A program made the position numbers and the translations under genes. A stretch of DNA of 44,694 nt, taken from the NCBI RefSeq assembly GCF_030766825.1, contig NZ_JASFDV010000061.1:1-44694 (forward strand). Reading direction: 5' to 3'. This DNA is from Nocardiopsis sp. CC223A. GTDB taxonomy: Bacteria > Actinomycetota > Actinomycetes > Streptosporangiales > Streptosporangiaceae. The notes below the pieces were generated by a model. It was not told the DNA's origin and did not search any database. It saw only the letters and a list, made by a program, of their open reading frames with translations. This document shows, piece by piece, positions 40,618 to 44,694 of this stretch (within the stretch, counting starts at the first letter, position 1; every line of letters starts with the position of its first letter).

Positions 40618-41826
40618 ATGGCGGTCGTACTCCTCAGCAATATCGGTCGGTTGTGGACCGGCGACGAGATGCTGACCAAGGCGGCACTCCTGATCGACGG
40701 CGAGCGGGTGGCCTGGGTCGGCCCCGCCGCCGAACTGCCCCAGCGGCTGCCCGGGGTCTACGAGGACCTCACCGACGTCGACGAGATCATCAACATCGGC
40801 GGCGGACTCATCACGCCCGGACTCGTCGACGCCCACTGCCACCCCGTCTACGCGGGCGACCGCTACGCCGAGGTCAACATGTGGGCCAAGGGCGCCTCCC
40901 AGGGGGACATCTTCGCGGCCGGGGGCGGGGTGTCCACCACCGTCACCATCACCCGCGGCACCGACCCCTGGACACTGTGCAACGCCGTGCGGGAGCGGCT
41001 GCGGCACTGGGTCATCACCGGGACCACCACCGTCGAGGCCAAGACCGGCTACCACCTGACCCGCGACGGCGAACTGGCCGACGTGCGCCTGCTGCGCTCC
41101 CTGGAGGAGGAGCCCGGCATGCCGCGCCTGCACATCACGTTCTTCCCCGCCCACGGGGTACCGCCGGAGTTCTTCGGCCGCCCCGCCGAGTACGTCGCCA
41201 CCGTCGCCTCCTGGCTGGCCGACGCCGCCCAGGTCGGCGCCGCCGGAGTGGACGTCTACTGCGACAACCGGCAGTTCACCACCGACGACGCGCGGATGCT
41301 CCTGTCCGTGGGCCAGTCCGTCGGACTGCGCACCACGCTGCACGCCTGCTCACGCCCCCGCCACGGTGCGGTGCGCATGGCCGCCGAGCTCGGCTGCACC
41401 TCCGTGGACCTGCTGCACGAGACCGACGACGAGGACATCCTGGCGCTGGCCGCCACCCGCACCCCCGTGGTGGCCTGCCCCACCACCTCGCTGCACGAAC
41501 GCCGCCACCCGCCGGTGCGGGCCCTGCTCGACCACGGAGTGCCCGTCGGCCTGGGCACCGACCACAACCCCGGGCAGAGCGGCGCCACGTCCATGCCGCT
41601 CATCATCTCCCTGTCCGTGGCCATGTTCCAGATGACCGTGCAGGAGGCGCTGCACGCCGCCACCGTCGGCGGCGCCCGCGCCCTGGGGATCGCCGACCGC
41701 GGCATGCTCGCCCCCGGCAACCTCGCCGACCTGGTCCAGTGGGACGCCGACCACGAGGGCGCGTTCGCGTGGTCGATGGGCCTCAAGGCCCTCCACGTGT
41801 GGCAGGGCGGCCACACCATCCACTAG
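40618..41826 (+). CDS. imidazolonepropionase-like amidohydrolase
   Basis: A 402-residue metal-dependent hydrolase of the amidohydrolase superfamily, closest in pattern to HutI: VDAHCHPVYAGDR (metal ligands H73, H75), AGGGVSTTVTITR, FFPAHGVPPEF (H179), LHAC (H242), GTDHNPG (D315, N317) and MPLIISLSVAMFQMTVQEAL. The HutI motif HADE, whose Glu is the catalytic acid, is HACS here, and the DHLEH-type motif is DLLHET. The metal site is kept but imidazolonepropionate chemistry is doubtful; no hut genes are nearby. A related ring-opening hydrolysis is my inference. The ATG at 40618 lacks a ribosome site and follows a small ORF by two bases. Its stop overlaps the convergent holA stop in a shared CTAG. 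Confidence 0.8.
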   Translation: MAVVLLSNIGRLWTGDEMLTKAALLIDGERVAWVGPAAELPQRLPGVYEDLTDVDEIINIGGGLITPGLVDAHCHPVYAGDRYAEVNMWAKGASQGDIFAAGGGVSTTVTITRGTDPWTLCNAVRERLRHWVITGTTTVEAKTGYHLTRDGELADVRLLRSLEEEPGMPRLHITFFPAHGVPPEFFGRPAEYVATVASWLADAAQVGAAGVDVYCDNRQFTTDDARMLLSVGQSVGLRTTLHACSRPRHGAVRMAAELGCTSVDLLHETDDEDILALAATRTPVVACPTTSLHERRHPPVRALLDHGVPVGLGTDHNPGQSGATSMPLIISLSVAMFQMTVQEALHAATVGGARALGIADRGMLAPGNLADLVQWDADHEGAFAWSMGLKALHVWQGGHTIH

Positions 41827-42785
41827 CGGCGGCCGCGGGCCCGGGCGATCTCGATGACGGCGCGCTCCAGGGCGTACTCCGGGTCGCGGCCCGCACCCTT
41901 GATCAGCGCGTCGGTCTCGGCGACCACCGCCATCGCCCGGCCGATGCCCGCCGGGGACCAGCCGCGTGCCTGCTGGCGCAGGGTGCGCAGCTTCCACGGC
42001 GGCACCTTGGCGCTCTTGGCCAGGTCCGCGTCCGAGCCGCCGCGCGAGGGCCCCGCCACCACGGCGATACCGCGCACCGCGCCCGCCAGCGCGCTGTTGA
42101 TCAGCACCGGCGCGGTGCCCACCGCCAGCGACCAGCGCAGCTGCTCCAGCGCTTCGGGCAGGCGGCCCTCCACCGCGCGGTCCGCGACGGTGAACCCCGA
42201 CGCCTCCGCCCGGCCCGAGTGGTACCGGGCCACCGCGGCCGCGTCCACCCGCCCCTCGGTGTCGGCGATCAGCTGGGTGCAGGCCGCCGCGATCTCGCGC
42301 AGCTCGCTGCCGACCGCGTCCAGCAGTGCCTGGGCGGCGTCCGGGGTGATCTGCCGGCCCGCCGCCGAGAACTCGGCCTTGACGAACGCCACGCGTTCGG
42401 GACCCTTGGTCGGGCCCTTGCAGTCGACCCGGACCGCCCCCGCCTTCTGCGCCGCCTGCAACAGGGCCTTGCCCTTGTTGCCGCCCGCGTGCGTCAGGAC
42501 CAGGGTGACGTCGTCGGCCGGGTCCCCGAGGTAGGCCGTCACCGTCTCGGCCAGGTCCTTGACCAGGTCCTGGGCGGAGCGCAGCACGACCACCCGGCGG
42601 TCGCCGAACAGCGACGGCGAGGTGACCTCCACCAGGGTGTGCGGGCCCACCTGGGCGGGGACCAGGTCGTGGACGTCCACCTCCGGGTCCTCCGCGCGGA
42701 CGGCGGCCACGACGGCGGCGACGGCCCGGTCGACGAGGAGCTCCTCGTCGCCGACGATGATCGTGATCGGGGCGGGTGCAGGCAT
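41823..42785 (-). CDS. holA: DNA polymerase III delta subunit
   Basis: A 320-residue clamp-loader subunit that opens the beta clamp. The N-terminal domain pattern is clear (ITIIVGDEELLVDRAVAAVV; SLFGDRRVVVLRSA; LVLTHAGGNKGKALLQAA), and the C-terminal collar helix has LRQQARGWSPAGIGRAM. Synteny with comEC upstream is the usual actinobacterial arrangement. The ATG at 42785 starts MPAPAPITIIVG. It ends in a four-base overlap with the convergent amidohydrolase. Confidence 0.92.
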   Translation of the reverse strand: MPAPAPITIIVGDEELLVDRAVAAVVAAVRAEDPEVDVHDLVPAQVGPHTLVEVTSPSLFGDRRVVVLRSAQDLVKDLAETVTAYLGDPADDVTLVLTHAGGNKGKALLQAAQKAGAVRVDCKGPTKGPERVAFVKAEFSAAGRQITPDAAQALLDAVGSELREIAAACTQLIADTEGRVDAAAVARYHSGRAEASGFTVADRAVEGRLPEALEQLRWSLAVGTAPVLINSALAGAVRGIAVVAGPSRGGSDADLAKSAKVPPWKLRTLRQQARGWSPAGIGRAMAVVAETDALIKGAGRDPEYALERAVIEIARARGRR

Positions 42786-42848
42786 ACCACGAGCATGCCA
42801 CGCCCCACCGACCTCCCGCGCGCCGAAGCGACCGGTCCGGTCCCCGGA

Positions 42849-44694
42849 TCAGCGCCAGGGGGCCCTCGCCGGAGCCGACCACCGCGATGTCCCCCGACAG
42901 GTCGGTGCGCAGGTCCAGCGCGCCCATCCGGCGCAGCACGCTCTGCGTGAACGGCGCCGGATGGCCGTACGGGTTGTCGGCGCCCACCGAGGTCAGCGCG
43001 ACCCGCGCCCCCGTGGCCTCCAGGAACTCCGGGTCCTGCGCCGCCGATCCGTGGTGGGGGACCGCCAGCACCGCCACGGCCAGCGGTGCCCCGAGCATTC
43101 CGCGCTGGGCCCCCTCCTCGACGTCGCCGGGCAGCAGCACCGACAGGTGCGGTGCGTCGGCGCGCACCACCACCGATCCGTCGTTGACGGAGCCGCGGAA
43201 GCCGGGCGGCGGCCACAGGACGCGCAGCGTCCAGGCGCCCACCCGCAGCCGGGCGCCGCGTTCGGCGGTCGACTGCTCCACACCGGCCTCGGCGAGCAGC
43301 CCGCCCACCGGGGTGCCGACGAACCCCGGCGGGACCAGCGCCCGGTCCACCGGCCGGTGCCGCAGCACCCCGGGGACGCCGTCCACGTGGTCGGCGTGGT
43401 CGTGGCTCAGCACCAACAGGGGGACCTCGCGCACCCCCAGGCGCTCCAGGCAGCCGTCGACCGCCTCCGGGTGCTCGCCCGTGTCCGCCACCACCGCCGT
43501 GCCCGGGGCCACCGACAGCACGAAGGCACTTCCCTGGCCCACGTCACAGGCCACCACCGCCCAGTCCCGCGGCGGCCACCCGCCGGGCAGACAGCGGGCC
43601 GCGGCGGCCAGCAGCAGCACCGCCACCGTTCCGGCGGCGAGCGCCCGCCGCACCCGGCCCCGGGACGCCACCAGCGCCACCACCAGGACGGCCAGCAGCA
43701 GCGCCCCCGCGAGGTCGGCCCGCCAGGGCAGCGCCCCGTACGGGACACGGGCGCCCACCTGGGCCACCGCCGCGATCCAGGCCACACCCCATCCGGGCAC
43801 CACCGCCGCCGCGGCCGCCGCCCCCGGCGCGACCACCGCCAGGGCGGCGACCAGGGAGCCCAGCACCGTCACCACCGCCACCACCGGGGCGGCCAGCACG
43901 TTGGCGGGCACCGCCACCCACGACACCTCGCCGGACAGGGTCACCACCACCGGGGCGACCGCCAGGTGCGCGGCCACCGCCACGGCCAGGGCCTCGGCCA
44001 GGACCCGGGGGACCGACACCGACCACTCCCGGGTCCAGCGCGGCACCAGCAGTACGATGCCCGCGGTGGCCAGCACCGACAGCGCGAAGCCGTAGGAGGA
44101 CGCCAGGGCGGGGGCGGCGAACAGCACCCCCACCACGGTCACGCCCAGTGCCCCCAGCGCCATGTGGGCGCGGCCGGTGGCCAGCGCCAGCAGGGCGAGG
44201 GAGCCCATGAAGGCGGCCCGCACCACGCTGGGTTCGGGGCGACAGACCAGGACGAACAGCCAGATCATCACGGCCCCGCCCGCCACCGTCCACCACGGCG
44301 GCGCGCGCACCAGGCGGCCCAGCGCCACGACCACCCCGGTCAGGATGGCGAGGTTGGCGCCGCTCACGGTGAGGAGGTGCGTCATCCCGGTCGCACGGAA
44401 GTCCTCCGCCACCCGCGCGTCCACCCCGGAGGTGTCGCCGACGATCAGGGCGGGCAGCAGGCCGCGTCCGGGCTCGGGCAGGCCGGCGGCGGCGCCGCGC
44501 AGCCCGGCCCGCACGTCGCCGGCGAACCCCTGCCACCGGTCGGGCGGAGCCGCCTCGCGGGGCGGGCCGCGCACCAGGACCAGGGCGCCGAGGAAGGGGT
44601 CGTCCTCGGCGGCGACGAACACGCCGCGCGCGGTGAGGGACTGGCCGGGCAGCAGCCGCGGCCACTCCCGGCCGGAGGCGAGCAGCACCACGGG
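42849..44694 (-). CDS. comEC: ComEC/Rec2 family competence protein (partial; start outside window, stop lost)
   Basis: Membrane protein that forms the DNA uptake channel in competent bacteria. The visible part has the Competence domain (GDTSGVDARVAEDFRATGMTH; HLLTVSGANLAIL), many hydrophobic helices, and a C-terminal metallo-beta-lactamase domain with SHDHADHVDG and PHHGS. The 5' end runs off the window. Family homology ends around SGDIAVVGSGEG, but the frame has no stop there: it continues without interruption through the whole of holA to 41350. A TGA at 42849-42851 lies in another frame, only a few bases past a run of five G at 42858-42862, so a one-base error or frameshift there would restore a normal end. 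I place the end at that TGA. Confidence 0.8.

Overview
The window is a high-GC actinomycete chromosome segment with no plasmid, phage or tRNA/rRNA signal. Its gene order is the conserved actinobacterial core: rodZ-like, rimO, pgsA, cinA, clgR, then DUF3046, recA, recX, then gluABCD, miaB, miaA, dapF, hflX, holA, comEC. Together with the strong G/C third-position bias this points to a Streptosporangiales-type organism; a Nocardiopsis-like genome is my best guess. That is an inference from gene order and composition, not a database match.

Layout. 1-3808: end of a RodZ-like membrane protein, then rimO-pgsA-cinA with ATGA/GTGA overlaps, then the XRE regulator ClgR/PopR. 3945-4409: a cysteine-free Rrf2 regulator. 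4710-11070: an amino-sugar utilisation locus resembling dasABCD (binding protein, two permeases, GH3 N-acetylglucosaminidase, no ATPase) transcribed away from a ROK repressor, with a near-ideal ROK operator between them. 11133-13117: a receptor-type Ser/Thr kinase gene whose catalytic C-lobe is missing, and a GNAT acetyltransferase. 13178-21135: the giant helicase Lhr, then DUF3046, an SOS box, recA interrupted by a full-length LAGLIDADG intein, and recX. 21358-24224: a VOC protein and an S9 peptidase. 24631-28079: gluABCD glutamate-type uptake. 28403-31963: miaB, miaA, dapF. 31970-38289: glycolate oxidase glcDEF beside malate synthase aceB, which together could turn glycolate into malate. 38626-44694: hflX, a HutI-like amidohydrolase with a coupled small ORF, holA, and a partial comEC.

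The most unusual structure occurs twice. At the 3' ends of the S9 peptidase gene (172-bp unit, 21749-22237) and of aceB (170-bp unit, 36229-36738) the last codons, the stop codon and a downstream hairpin are tandemly repeated about three times. The two units have different sequences but nearly the same length and the same design: gene tail, stop, hairpin. I found no known element that explains this. Other anomalies are the kinase without HRD/DFG motifs, a comEC frame that runs on through holA, and an imidazolonepropionase-like enzyme lacking the HutI catalytic acid.

Regulation visible in the sequence includes the SOS box at recA, the ROK operator, a ClgR-like box, perfect attenuator hairpins after the binding-protein genes of both ABC operons, and several genes whose -10 box lies 6-7 bases before the start codon, implying leaderless mRNAs.
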